A stretch of 64,000 nt of DNA, taken from contig NZ_CP009556.1 of NCBI RefSeq assembly GCF_000959365.1, forward strand, positions 1,612,001-1,676,000, in the 5' to 3' direction. The translations under genes were made by a program, and so were the position numbers. This DNA is from Burkholderia oklahomensis C6786 (lineage in GTDB: Bacteria > Pseudomonadota > Gammaproteobacteria > Burkholderiales > Burkholderiaceae). Under the pieces are notes generated by a model. The model was not told the origin of the DNA. It did no database searches and saw only the letters and a program-made list of their open reading frames with translations. Positions 19,623 to 29,800 of this stretch are shown here, piece by piece. Positions within the stretch are counted from its first letter, which is position 1, and each line of letters starts with the position of its first letter.

Positions 19623-19648
19623 ACTTTGCATGGGACGAGGGCGCGCCG

Positions 19649-19694
19649 CATGGGACCGGAGTCAGTGCTGAAGCGCTGATTCCGGTCGACAAAG
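19649..19694 (+). repeat. Single diverged copy of the 49-bp CATGGGACC element
   Basis: The sequence begins CATGGGACCGGAGTCAGTGC, continues TGAAGCGCTGATTCCGG and ends GTCGACAAAG. It matches, with a few changes, the tandem units at 63838-64000. It lies in the liuB-liuC gap, followed by a further GCGCTGAAGCGCC echo. Confidence 0.75.
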
Positions 19695-19730
19695 CGCTGA
19701 AGCGCCAACTCTGGCCGACAGGAGCCGACG

Positions 19731-20516
19731 ATGCGCTATGAAACGATCGAAGTGACCGATGACGGCCGCGTCGCGACCGTCACGCTCGCGCGCCCCGATG
19801 TGCGCAATGCGTTCAACGAGACGATGATCGCCGAGCTGACGACCGCGTTCGACCGCATCGACGCGAATCCGGCGCTGCGCGCGGTCGTGCTCGCCGCGCG
19901 CGGCCCGGCGTTCTGCGCGGGCGCGGACCTGAACTGGATGAAGAAAATGGCGGGCTTCTCCGACGACGAGAATCGCGCCGACGCGCGCCGGCTCGCGCGG
20001 ATGCTCGAGGCGGTCCACCGCTGCGCGAAGCCCGTGATCGCGCGCGTGCACGGCGACGCGTACGCGGGCGGCGTCGGGCTCGTCGCCGCGTGCGACATCG
20101 CGGTCGCGGCCGAGGACGTGAAATTCTGCCTGTCGGAAGCGCGCCTCGGGCTGATTCCGGCGACGATCGCGCCATACGTCGTGCGCGCGATGGGCGAGCG
20201 CGCCGCGCGCCGCTATTTCGCGACGGCCGAGGTATTCGACTGTGCGAAGGCCGCGCAGCTCGGCTTCGTCCACGAGCGCGTGCCCGCCGATGCGCTCGAC
20301 GCGACCGTTTCCAGGCTCGCCGAAACCTTGTGCGCGAACGGCCCGCAGGCGGTGCGCGCGTGCAAGGCGCTCGTGCGCGACGTCGCGGGCCGCGCGCTCG
20401 ACGCGGCGCTGATCGAACAGACCGCCGACTGGATCGCGAAAACGCGCGCCGGCGCCGAGGCGCGCGAAGGCGTCGCGTCGTTCCTCGAGAAGCGCACGCC
20501 GTCGTGGCGCGCGTGA
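19731..20516 (+). CDS. liuC: Methylglutaconyl-CoA hydratase (enoyl-CoA hydratase family)
   Basis: This enzyme hydrates 3-methylglutaconyl-CoA to 3-hydroxy-3-methylglutaryl-CoA. The 261-residue product has the crotonase fold: RPDVRNAFNETMI, the oxyanion-hole region GPAFCAGADLNWMKKMAG and the second motif HGDAYAGGVGLVAACDIAVA. FCLSEARLGLIPATIAPYV, with a Glu in the catalytic area, is usual for hydratases. The assignment to methylglutaconyl-CoA rests on its position between the two carboxylase subunit genes. ATG 19731 follows CAGGAG. Confidence 0.9.
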   Translation: MRYETIEVTDDGRVATVTLARPDVRNAFNETMIAELTTAFDRIDANPALRAVVLAARGPAFCAGADLNWMKKMAGFSDDENRADARRLARMLEAVHRCAKPVIARVHGDAYAGGVGLVAACDIAVAAEDVKFCLSEARLGLIPATIAPYVVRAMGERAARRYFATAEVFDCAKAAQLGFVHERVPADALDATVSRLAETLCANGPQAVRACKALVRDVAGRALDAALIEQTADWIAKTRAGAEAREGVASFLEKRTPSWRA

Positions 20517-20629
20517 CGCGGCATGAGCCGCCGGGCGCGTCACGGCGTCGCGGCGGCCGCGCCGGGCGCCGCCGCGCGGCTCGCGCACCGAACCGAATTC
20601 GTTACCGACACCCCGTTTCCTGACCCACC

Positions 20630-22630
20630 ATGTTCGACAAGATCCTGATCGCCAATCGCGGCGAAATCGCCTGCCGGGTCGCCGCGACCTGCAAACGCCT
20701 CGGCATCGCGAGTGTCGCGGTCTATTCGGACGCCGACGCGCACGCGAAGCACGTCGCCGCGTGCGACGAGGCCGTGCACATCGGCGGCGCGGCCGCCGCC
20801 GACAGCTATCTGCGGATCGAGCGCATCATCGACGCCGCGCGCGCGACGGGCGCGCAGGCGATCCATCCGGGCTACGGCTTCCTGTCGGAGAACGAGGATT
20901 TCGCGCGCGCGTGCGAGGAGGCGGGCATCGTGTTCGTCGGGCCGCCCGTCGAGGCGATCGCCGCGATGGGCTCGAAGGCCGCCGCGAAGGCGCTGATGCA
21001 TGCGGCCGCGGTGCCGCTCGTGCCCGGCTATCACGGCGACGACCAGGATCTCGCGCTGCTGCAGCGCGAAGCCGACCGCATCGGCTATCCGGTGCTGCTG
21101 AAGGCGAGCGCGGGCGGCGGCGGCAAGGGGATGCGGGTCGTCGAGCGCGCGGCCGATTTCGCGGCGGCGCTCGCGTCGTGCCAGCGCGAGGCGGCGGCGA
21201 GCTTCGGCAACGACCGCGTGCTGATCGAGAAATATCTGCAGCGTCCGCGCCACGTCGAAGTGCAGGTATTCGGCGACAGGCACGGCAACGCGGTTTACCT
21301 GTTCGATCGCGACTGCTCGGTGCAGCGCCGCCATCAGAAGGTGCTGGAGGAAGCGCCCGCGCCGGGGCTCGCGGACGAGGTCCGGCAGGCGATGGGCGAG
21401 GCGGCCGTCGCGGCCGCGCGCGCGGTCCGCTACGTCGGCGCGGGCACCGTCGAATTCATCATGACGGGCGACACGTTCTACTTCATGGAGATGAACACGC
21501 GCTTGCAGGTCGAGCATCCGGTGACGGAGATGGTCACGGGCCTCGATCTCGTCGAATGGCAACTGCGCGTCGCGGCGGGCGAGCCGCTGCCGCTTCGGCA
21601 GCCGGACTTGCGGGTTCACGGGCACGCGATCGAGGCGCGCCTGTACGCGGAGAATCCGGCGCGCGGCTTCTTGCCGTCGACCGGGCGTCTGAAGCATCTG
21701 CGATTGCCGGAGGGCGTCGAGTTCGCCGTCGGCGCGGCCGTGCGGATCGACAGCGGCGTGCGCGAAGGCGATGCGATCACGCCGTTCTACGATCCGATGA
21801 TCGCGAAGCTGATCGTCCACGGCGACACGCGCGCGCAGGCGCTCGCGACGCTCTCTCGCGCGCTGCGCGAGTGCGAGGTCGTCGGCCTGCATACGAATGC
21901 GGAGTTCCTGCAGCGGATCGTCGTCAGCCGGCCGTTCGCCGACGCGGATCTCGACACCGGCCTGATCGAGCGCCACCGCGACGCGCTGTTCGCACCGCAG
22001 CCGGCGCCCGCGGCGGCGCTCGGCCTCGCGTGCGCGGCGCTTTTCGCACGCGAGCGCGAACGGGCGGGCGCGGGCGGCGCGGCGTCGCCGTGGGGCGCGC
22101 TGCCGAACTGGCGGCTGAACGCCGGCTACCGCCGGACGATCGAATGGCGCGCGCTCGACGACGATGCGACGCTCGAATCGCACTATGTGGACAAGGGCGG
22201 GATCGAGTCGCTCGAGGCCGGCGGCGTCGCGAAGCCGTTCGCATGGACGCGCGGCGCGGGCCCGCTCGATTTCGACGTGACGCTGGGCGGCGTGCGCGCG
22301 AGCGGGCGCGTCCTTGTCGACGGCGACACGTTCCACGTGTTCTGCCAGGGCGTCGCACGCGCGTTCGAATGGCGCAACCTGCTCGCGCACGCGGCCGATT
22401 CGACGGAAGGCGAAGGCCGGCTCACCGCGCCGATGCCGGGCAAGGTGATCGCGGTGCTCGTCGCGCCGGGGCAGAAGGTCGAGCAGGGCGACCCGCTCAT
22501 CGTGATGGAGGCGATGAAGATGGAGCACACGATCGGCGCGCCGGCCGCGGGCGTCGTCAGCGAGGTGCTGTACGCGGTGGGCGACCAGGTCGCGGACGGC
22601 GCGCAGCTACTCGTAATGGGACAGGGTTGA
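20630..22630 (+). CDS. liuD: 3-methylcrotonyl-CoA carboxylase, biotin (alpha) subunit
   Basis: This is the biotin carboxylase and biotin carrier subunit that works with LiuB. The 666 residues match the family. Domains in order are biotin carboxylase (FDKILIANRGEIACRVAATC at the N-terminus; ATP-grasp loop LLKASAGGGGKGMRVV; MEMNTRLQVEHPVTE), a central BT-like linker, and the C-terminal biotinyl domain with Lys630 in VMEAMKMEHTIG as the biotinylation site. It is the last gene of the liu operon. No HMG-CoA lyase gene follows within the window. Confidence 0.95.
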   Translation: MFDKILIANRGEIACRVAATCKRLGIASVAVYSDADAHAKHVAACDEAVHIGGAAAADSYLRIERIIDAARATGAQAIHPGYGFLSENEDFARACEEAGIVFVGPPVEAIAAMGSKAAAKALMHAAAVPLVPGYHGDDQDLALLQREADRIGYPVLLKASAGGGGKGMRVVERAADFAAALASCQREAAASFGNDRVLIEKYLQRPRHVEVQVFGDRHGNAVYLFDRDCSVQRRHQKVLEEAPAPGLADEVRQAMGEAAVAAARAVRYVGAGTVEFIMTGDTFYFMEMNTRLQVEHPVTEMVTGLDLVEWQLRVAAGEPLPLRQPDLRVHGHAIEARLYAENPARGFLPSTGRLKHLRLPEGVEFAVGAAVRIDSGVREGDAITPFYDPMIAKLIVHGDTRAQALATLSRALRECEVVGLHTNAEFLQRIVVSRPFADADLDTGLIERHRDALFAPQPAPAAALGLACAALFARERERAGAGGAASPWGALPNWRLNAGYRRTIEWRALDDDATLESHYVDKGGIESLEAGGVAKPFAWTRGAGPLDFDVTLGGVRASGRVLVDGDTFHVFCQGVARAFEWRNLLAHAADSTEGEGRLTAPMPGKVIAVLVAPGQKVEQGDPLIVMEAMKMEHTIGAPAAGVVSEVLYAVGDQVADGAQLLVMGQG

Positions 22631-22771
22631 GCGCGGCGGCGCGCACATTAACGATATCTGACAGTCCGGCCACATGATGTCCGCTAGACTCGAATGGTGG
22701 TGCGGGCGGTAGCGCGGAATACGCAACGTGCGGTGCGCTACACTGCGATCTTCCCTTCCCTCCAGCATGTG

Positions 22772-23917
22772 ATGACATCCCCTGTCGATTTGAACGGCTT
22801 GCGCATCGGTATCACGATTGGCCTGCGCGAGCCGAACGAGAGCCTTTGGATCAACGGCATCAAGCAGAACGCGCTGTTTCTCGCGAAGCTGCTGATGAAA
22901 TCGTCACGCGGCTATCGCGTGACGATCGTCAATACGACCGACGTGCCGATCACCGATGCGTTGCCGTGGGACAGCCGGATTTTCGACACCCGCTCGTTCA
23001 CCGAGATGAAGGATTCGCTCGACGTGCTGATCGAGCTCGGCGGCCAGATCGACGGCGAGCAGACCGCGTACCTGAAGGCGCGCGGCGTGAAGCTCGTCAG
23101 CTACTGCTGCGGCTTCGAGTACATCCACGTGACGCAGTCGATCCTGTTCGGCCGCCGGATGTGGGATACGCTTTTCATCAATCGCGGCTACGACGAGATC
23201 TGGGCGATTCCGCAAATCGCGCCGTCGTCGCTGCCGTTCATGCAGTCGCTGCGGCGCTGTCCGGGGCGCGTCGTGCCGTTCGTCTGGGATCCGATGTTCC
23301 TGACCGAGCGCACGCGGCTGATGCACGCGCACGGCGAGTACCGGCCGAGCGGCAAGCGTGCGAAGCGGCTCACCGTGATGGAGCCGAACCACGACGTCGT
23401 CAAGTTCTGCGTGTATCCGATGCTGATCATCGACGAAGCGTATCGGCGCGATCCGGACGCGATCGCGTTCACGCACGTGACGAACGCCGAGCGTCTCGCG
23501 CACGAGAGCCCGGAGTTCGTGATGCTGATGAACTATCTGGATGTCGTCCGCGCGAGCAAGGCGAGCTTCGTCGGCCGTTTCGACACGCCGACCTTCGTCG
23601 CCGAATACACGGACGTCGTCGTGTCGCACCAGTGGGAGAACCCGCTCAACTATTTCTACTTCGACGTCTGCTGGCAGGGCTATCCGCTCGTCCACAACGC
23701 GCACCTCGTGCCGGACATCGGCTACTACTATCCGGACAACGACGTGCAGACGGGGACGGAAACGCTGATGCGCGTGCTGCGCGAGCACGACGACGACTGG
23801 GAAGGCTACGCGGCGCGGCAGCGCGGCCTGTTGCGCCGCTATACGTCGAAGAACCCGGCGCTCGTCGCCGAATACGACACGCTGCTCGCGAATCTCGTCA
23901 ACGACTGCGGGCGCTGA
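22772..23917 (+). CDS. DUF2827 protein, putative glycosyltransferase-like (paralogue A)
   Basis: The 381-residue product belongs to the DUF2827 family, of unknown function. It shares a clear framework with two paralogues at 24539-25687 and 25710-26864: ESLWINGIKQNALFLAKLL near the N-terminus, DVLIELGGQID, VMEPNHDVVKFCVYPMLI in the middle, and VSHQWENPLNYFYFDV then GYPLVHNAHLVPDIGYYYPD near the C-terminus. The two-lobed plan with a late Glu/Asn-containing sugar-nucleotide-like loop recalls GT-B glycosyltransferases; this is inference. ATG 22772 is used, although no strong ribosome binding site precedes it. It faces the adhesin operon convergently and has its own promoter. Confidence 0.8.
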   Translation: MTSPVDLNGLRIGITIGLREPNESLWINGIKQNALFLAKLLMKSSRGYRVTIVNTTDVPITDALPWDSRIFDTRSFTEMKDSLDVLIELGGQIDGEQTAYLKARGVKLVSYCCGFEYIHVTQSILFGRRMWDTLFINRGYDEIWAIPQIAPSSLPFMQSLRRCPGRVVPFVWDPMFLTERTRLMHAHGEYRPSGKRAKRLTVMEPNHDVVKFCVYPMLIIDEAYRRDPDAIAFTHVTNAERLAHESPEFVMLMNYLDVVRASKASFVGRFDTPTFVAEYTDVVVSHQWENPLNYFYFDVCWQGYPLVHNAHLVPDIGYYYPDNDVQTGTETLMRVLREHDDDWEGYAARQRGLLRRYTSKNPALVAEYDTLLANLVNDCGR

Positions 23918-23945
23918 GCGTCGCGCGAGCGGACGCGGCCGGGAT

Positions 23946-23963
23946 CGCGGCGCCTTCGCCGCG
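23946..23963. terminator. Hairpin between convergent genes, possible terminator
   Basis: CGCGGCG (23946-23952) and CGCCGCG (23957-23963) form a 7-bp stem with loop CCTT. Only a weak T-rich stretch follows, so the terminator role is tentative. Confidence 0.3.
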
Positions 23964-24022
23964 GCGCCGCGCGCGTCGGTCCCGGTTCTTCACGCCGGGC
24001 TTCTGTTCGACGCGGCCTTGGC

Positions 24023-24493
24023 TTATTGCCGTCCGGCGAGTGCGGGCGTCACGCCCTGCTGCTGCCGCGGCGCATAGGAGACGAGGCGCCACTTGCCGTC
24101 GCTCTCTTGCCGGAAGCTCAGCTTCTCGAACATGGTCTTGCCGCTTTGCAGCGTCGTCGTGAAGTCGACGTTGGCGTAGAGTCCGTCCGGTACGTCCTTG
24201 GCGTTCGAGAACTGGATCAGCATGATGTCCGACCATCCACGTTTTGCGACCGCGCCGAGCGGGTCGCGCGAGCGCCGCGTGTCGTCGACGAAGCGCTGCT
24301 CCGTGTACGTGTTCCTGACGAATGCCGCGGAATCTCGCCACACGTCGTCGAAGTGTCCGTCGTCGATCTGCTTCAGCACGCTCTCGGCGCTTTGCAGCAG
24401 CGCGTCGGCGGACGGGCCGGTTTCGGCATGGGCGAACGCACCCGCTGCCGTCATGACGCTTGCGAGCACGCATTGCGCGATTAGCTTGTTCAA
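24023..24493 (-). CDS. Secreted DUF4019-like protein
   Basis: The 156-residue product has a clear Sec signal peptide (MNKLIAQCVLASVMTAAGAF, cleavage probably after AHA at residue 23). The mature part is small: an Asp/Trp-containing helical start (IDDGHFDDVWRDSAAFVRN), then a beta-rich half ending in GKWRLVSYAPRQ. This layout resembles DUF4019/NTF2-like periplasmic proteins; the family match is by eye. It is the last gene of the minus-strand run adhesin-DUF2827-DUF2827, 45 bases after the previous stop, so it may serve adhesin assembly or modification in the periplasm. Confidence 0.7.
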   Translation of the reverse strand: MNKLIAQCVLASVMTAAGAFAHAETGPSADALLQSAESVLKQIDDGHFDDVWRDSAAFVRNTYTEQRFVDDTRRSRDPLGAVAKRGWSDIMLIQFSNAKDVPDGLYANVDFTTTLQSGKTMFEKLSFRQESDGKWRLVSYAPRQQQGVTPALAGRQ

Positions 24494-24538
24494 GTGACCT
24501 CCGGGAAGGCGAGCGGAAACACGGGGCGCGCTGCCGGC

Positions 24539-25687
24539 TTAGCGGTACAGCGCGGCAATCGCGTCAGTATAGGCATTGACGTTGTCCGGGTTGTAGATGC
24601 TGACCGAATCCAGAAGCTGCCGCGAATGCTCGCGATATGCGTCGAGGCTCGCGTCGTGCTCGCGGAACGCCTTCAGCAACTGCCGCCCGCCTTCCTGGCA
24701 ATCGAAATCCGGATAGAAATAGCCGGCGCGGCCGAGGTACGGCGAATTGTGGACGAGCGGATAGTCGCCGTACAGCAGCTCGTAGTACAGATAATTCTGC
24801 GCGTTCTCCCACGTATGCGACACGACCGCGTCGCCGTGCGCCGCCATGAATTCGTAGACCGCGAAGCGTCCTTCGAACGTCGTCAGCCCGTGGTTGACGA
24901 TGTCGAGGCTGCGCGCGAAGTGGACGAACGTCGTGTGCTCCTTCATGTGCATCGTGTTGCAGACGCGCACGAATTCGACGAAGCCCGGCTCGGCGCGATA
25001 CGCCTCTTCGGTGACGAGCATCGGCACGATGCTCGTCTTCACCATGCAGATGTTCGGCTCGAACATCGCGACGCGCCAGCGCCGCTTGCCCGGCTTGTAG
25101 CCGAATTCGAGGCCCGCGCCGAGCGTCGCGCGCGCCTTGTCGAACAGGAGCGGATGCCAGATGTGCGGCACGATCGTCACCGGGCTGCGCAGCCCCGATT
25201 CGAGGTAGTGTCCGCACGAGTGCTCGAACTCGGGAATCGTCCAGACGCCGTCGTAGTGCGCGCCCGAGAACAGGAAGCCGGACGGCTTGTCGAAGATCGC
25301 GCGCTCGATGTCGATCACGTAGTCGTTGCCGACGCGCATCGTCACGACCTTGCCGCCGCGCTGCCGACACGCGGCGATCCAGCCGGCGTTGAACTGCGCG
25401 CTCATCTCGATCACCACGTCGCAGCGCGTCATCGCCTCGTCCATCGAGACGAGCGGCACGTTCCATTCGCCGAGCATCAATTGCGGATCGGCGTCGCTCG
25501 CGCCGCCGTTGATCATCACCGCTTCGGCGACGAGCGGCGACTGGCGCAGCAGCAGCACCAGCAGCAGGCAGTTCTGAAAAATGCCGTTCTCCCACAGCGA
25601 CTGGCCGGCGCCGCGCACGAACAGCGACACGCCGACGACGAGACGCTTGCCGCCGTTCGGCACGTCACGGGCGGTGGTTTCTGACAT
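24539..25687 (-). CDS. DUF2827 protein, putative glycosyltransferase-like (paralogue B)
   Basis: The 382-residue product starts at ATG 25687, chosen because GGAGAG precedes it by about 5 bases; the frame extends upstream to 25783 without support. It keeps the family framework: GQSLWENGIFQNCLLLVLLL, DVVIEMSAQFN, MFEPNICMVKTSIVPMLV, VSHTWENAQNYLYYELLYGD, and YPLVHNSPYLGRAGYFYPDF. It begins 22 bases after paralogue C ends, in the same minus-strand operon downstream of the adhesin. The function is unknown; modification of the Ser/Thr-rich adhesin is the simplest guess from context. Confidence 0.82.
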   Translation of the reverse strand: MSETTARDVPNGGKRLVVGVSLFVRGAGQSLWENGIFQNCLLLVLLLRQSPLVAEAVMINGGASDADPQLMLGEWNVPLVSMDEAMTRCDVVIEMSAQFNAGWIAACRQRGGKVVTMRVGNDYVIDIERAIFDKPSGFLFSGAHYDGVWTIPEFEHSCGHYLESGLRSPVTIVPHIWHPLLFDKARATLGAGLEFGYKPGKRRWRVAMFEPNICMVKTSIVPMLVTEEAYRAEPGFVEFVRVCNTMHMKEHTTFVHFARSLDIVNHGLTTFEGRFAVYEFMAAHGDAVVSHTWENAQNYLYYELLYGDYPLVHNSPYLGRAGYFYPDFDCQEGGRQLLKAFREHDASLDAYREHSRQLLDSVSIYNPDNVNAYTDAIAALYR

Positions 25688-25709
25688 GCGTTCTCTCCGG
25701 GGAAAAGGC

Positions 25710-26864
25710 TTATGCGGCCAGACGCGCGACGTACGCGTCGAGGTTGTCGCGGTTGTCGATCGACACGCCGTGCAGGAGCGCATCGGCTTTGCGGCGGTAG
25801 TCGCCGAGATGCGTATCGTGATGCCGCCATGCGTGCAGCAGCGCGCGGCCGCCCGCCGCGGAATCGAATTCCGGGTAGTAGTAGCCGGCGTCGCCGAGCA
25901 GCGGCGAATTGTGCACGAGCGGATAGCCGCCGTACAGCACGTCGTAGTACAGATAGTTCTGCGGGTTTTCCCACTGGTGCGAGATCACCGCGTCGCCGTG
26001 CTGCGCGAGGAACGACGGCAGATCGATGCGCGGCTCGAAGGTCGCCTTGTGCTGGCGGACGAGATCGAGACTGTTCGCGAAATGGACGAACGTCGGATGC
26101 TCTTTCATGTGCAGCGAGTTGACGACGAACAGGTGCTCGACCGCGTCGGGCTGCGCGCGGTGGAACTCGTCGGCGGCGAGCATCGGGTAGTGGCAGGTCT
26201 TCACGACCGAGATGTTCGGCTCGAGAATCGACAGCCGCCACTTCGCGCGGCCCGGCTCGTAGCCGAATCGCAGCCCCTCGGCGTCGAGCTGGCGCGCGCG
26301 GCGCTCGATGAAGTACGGCGACCAGATGTGCGGGACGACGTGCACCGGCGCGCGCGTGAGCGTGCGCAAGAGCGGCGCGTCGATCTTCTCGGATTTCGGC
26401 AGGATCCACACTTCGTCGAACGGCCCGCCGTTGAAGATGTGCCCTGACGGCCGGTTGAACATCGGCGTCTCGCAGAGCCCGCTGTACGTGTGGCCGACGA
26501 AGCAGACGACGAGCTTCTTGCCGAGCGCCTTCATGTACTTGAGCCAGTCGACGGGCAACTGCGCGCCCATCTCGATCACGACGTCGAGCGCGTGCGACAC
26601 GTCGCGCGGCTGCACGAGCGGCACGTCGAGGCCCTCGAGATCGAGGCCGGCGGGCAGTGCTTTCGCGTCGCCGCCGTTCAGGAAGTAGACCGGGCCGACC
26701 CGGTCCGACTTCCTGAGCATCATTGCCAGGAACGCGATGTTCTGATGAATGCCGTTTTCCCAGATTGCCTGGCCGTCGCGGGCGAAGAGCGAGATGCCGA
26801 CGGCGAGGCGCTTGCCGGGCGCGTCATGCGGCCCGGTTGACGAAGAGCGGACGGAATCGATCAC
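25710..26864 (-). CDS. DUF2827 protein, putative glycosyltransferase-like (paralogue C)
   Basis: The 384-residue product starts with GTG 26864, which overlaps the adhesin stop codon in GTGA. The adhesin and this protein are therefore probably translationally coupled. Conserved blocks match the other two copies: GQAIWENGIHQNIAFLAMML, DVVIEMGAQLPVDWLKYM, ILEPNISVVKTCHYPML, VISHQWENPQNYLYYDVLYG and YPLVHNSPLLGDAGYYYPEF. No signal peptide is present, so it should act in the cytoplasm before or during adhesin export. The family has no established activity. Confidence 0.85.
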   Translation of the reverse strand: MIDSVRSSSTGPHDAPGKRLAVGISLFARDGQAIWENGIHQNIAFLAMMLRKSDRVGPVYFLNGGDAKALPAGLDLEGLDVPLVQPRDVSHALDVVIEMGAQLPVDWLKYMKALGKKLVVCFVGHTYSGLCETPMFNRPSGHIFNGGPFDEVWILPKSEKIDAPLLRTLTRAPVHVVPHIWSPYFIERRARQLDAEGLRFGYEPGRAKWRLSILEPNISVVKTCHYPMLAADEFHRAQPDAVEHLFVVNSLHMKEHPTFVHFANSLDLVRQHKATFEPRIDLPSFLAQHGDAVISHQWENPQNYLYYDVLYGGYPLVHNSPLLGDAGYYYPEFDSAAGGRALLHAWRHHDTHLGDYRRKADALLHGVSIDNRDNLDAYVARLAA

Positions 26865-29800
26865 CAGCTATATCCATATCCTGCACCGAAGGTCTTGTTC
26901 TGCCCCGACACGCCGATGCCCAGCTTGAGAATGCCGTTGGTTGTCACATGCGCGGTCGCGCCGAACGCCATCCCCGACTGACCTGCGAAGCGGGCGACGC
27001 CGACGGCGACGTTGATCGTCTTGCCGGGTTCGACCTGCGGCAGCATCGTCAGCGCGGTGGCGGCCGCGATGCCCTGACGGGCCATCGTGTCGGTCTGCTG
27101 CAGCGCTTGCTGAGTCTGGTTCAGCTGCGTGCCCAGATTGTTGATCTGAGTCTGCTGACCCGTCAGCGATTGTGACATAGAAGTAGACAGCGTATTCAAC
27201 TGGTTGACGTTGACCGCGTCGGTGCCTTCCGTGCCGGCGGCGACGTTCGTGACCTGCCGCTGCTGCGTCGAGCTGCCGACCGAGACGACGTTCGAGCGGC
27301 CGCCGTCGTTCGAGTTCGCGCCGATCGCGGCCGAGTTCGAGCCGGCCGTGACCGACGGCGCGGCGGCGGTCGGCGCGCTCATGTCGGCGGCGACGCCCGC
27401 GCTCGCCGGCAGCGAGCGGATCGAGTTGTTCGTGCTGCTGACGATCGACGTCGACAGCGACGTCAGTTGCGTGCTGATGTTGGTCACGCTGGTCGACAGC
27501 GACGCGACGCTGGTGTTCGTCGTCGACAGGCCGGTGGACAGCGAGCCGATGCCGGTCGACGTCGACGTGGACAGCGAAGCGAGGTTGCTGTTGGTGGTCG
27601 ACAGGCCGGTGGACAGCGAGCCGACGGCGGTCGATGTCGAGGTGGACAGCGAAGCGACGTTGCTGTTGGTCGTCGACAGGCCGGTGGACAGCGCGCCGAC
27701 GGCGGTCGACGTCGACGTGGACAGTGACGCGAGATTGCTGTTCGTCGTGTTCAGGCCGGTCGACAGCGACGCGACGTTGCTGTTGGTCGCGTAGAGCTGG
27801 CTGCCGTTGACGGCGTCGGTGCTGGTCGCGGAGATGCGGCCGGCTGCGACGTTCGTGACCTGGCGTTCCGCACCCGGCGCGCCGACGCTGAACACGCCGA
27901 CCGGGGCGCTGCCGGCGAAGCCGCCGAACGTCATGCCGCCGACGGTCGCTGACTTGACGGACACGGCCGCCGACGTCGTCGCGCCGTTGCCGATCGCGAC
28001 CGAATTGTCGATGTTCGCGATCGCGTTCGAGCCGATCGCGACGCTGTTCGCGCCCGTCGCCTGGCCGTCCGGATCGGTCGAGTTCGCGTGGAAGTACTTG
28101 GTGCCCTTCGCATTGATGTTGTCGATCGCGGAGGCGACGCTGCTGTTGCTCGTCGTCGTGCCGTCGGCGTTGTACGTCGTGTACGAGGGGGCGGAGATCG
28201 TGCCGGTCGCCGGATCGTACGCCGCGCCGCCGCCGAGCGCCGCCGCGGTGCTGTTGCCGAGGTTGCTCGTGCTCGACGTGATCGAGCTGATGCTCGTCGA
28301 CAGTGAGCCGATGCCGATCGAGGTCGAGGTGGACAGCGAAGCGACGGTGCTGTTGGTGGTCGAGAGGCCGGTGGACAGCGAACCGATGCCGGTCGAGGTC
28401 GACGTGGACAGCGAAGCAACGGTGCTGTCGGTGGTCGACAGGCCAGTCGAAAGCGAACTGATGCCAGTCGATGAGGAGGTCGAGAGCGATGCGATCGAGC
28501 TACTTGCCGAGCTCAGGCCCGTGGACGTCGAAGTTGAAAGCGACGCGACGTTGCTGTTGGTCGTCGAGAGACCCGTTGACAGCGAGCCGATGCCGGTCGA
28601 GGTCGAGGTCGACAGCGAGGCGACGTTGCTGTTGGTGGTCGACAAACCAGTGGACAGCGAACTGATGCCGGTGGACGAAGAGGTCGACAGCGACGCGACG
28701 GAGCTATTCGCCGAGCTCAGGCCGGTGGACGTCGAGGTCGACAGCGAAGCGACCGAGCTGTTGGTCGTCGAGAGACCGGTCGACAGCGAGCTGATGCCGG
28801 TTGAGGTCGACGTGGACAGCGAAGCAACGTTGCTGTCGGTGGTCGACAAACCAGTGGACAGCGAACTGATGCCGGTGGACGAAGAGGTCGACAGCGACGC
28901 GACGGAGCTATTCGCCGAGCTCAGGCCGGTGGACGTCGAAGTCGAAAGCGACGCGACCGTGCTGTTGGTCGTCGAGATGCCGGTCGACAGCGAGCTGATG
29001 CCGGTTGAGGTCGACGTGGACAGCGAAGCAACGTTGCTGTCGGTGGTCGACAGGCCAGTGGACAGCGAACTGATGCCAGTGGACGAAGAGGTCGACAGCG
29101 ACGCGACGGAGCTATTCGCCGAGCTCAGGCCGGTGGAAGTCGAAGTCGACAGCGAAGCGACCGTGCTGTTGGTGGTCGAGAGGCCGGTGGACAGCGAGCC
29201 GATGCCGGTCGAGGTCGAGGTCGACAGCGAGGCGACGTTGCTGTTGGTGGTCGACAAACCAGTGGACAGCGAACTGATGCCGGTGGACGAAGAGGTCGAC
29301 AGCGACGCGACGGAGCTATTCGCCGAGCTCAGGCCGGTGGACGTCGAGGTCGACAGCGAAGCGACCGAGCTGTTGGTCGTCGAGAGACCGGTCGACAGCG
29401 AGCTGATGCCGGTTGAGGTCGACGTGGACAGCGAAGCAACGTTGCTGTCGGTGGTCGACAAACCAGTGGACAGCGAACTGATGCCGGTGGACGAAGAGGT
29501 CGACAGCGACGCGACGGAGCTATTCGCCGAGCTCAGGCCGGTGGACGTCGAAGTCGAAAGCGACGCGACCGTGCTGTTGGTCGTCGAGATGCCGGTCGAC
29601 AGCGAGCTGATGCCGGTTGAGGTCGACGTGGACAGCGAAGCAACGTTGCTGTCGGTGGTCGACAGGCCAGTGGACAGCGAACTGATGCCAGTGGACGAAG
29701 AGGTCGACAGCGACGCGACGGAGCTATTCGCCGAGCTCAGGCCGGTGGAAGTCGAAGTCGACAGCGAAGCGACCGTGCTGTTGGTGGTCGACAAGCCGGT

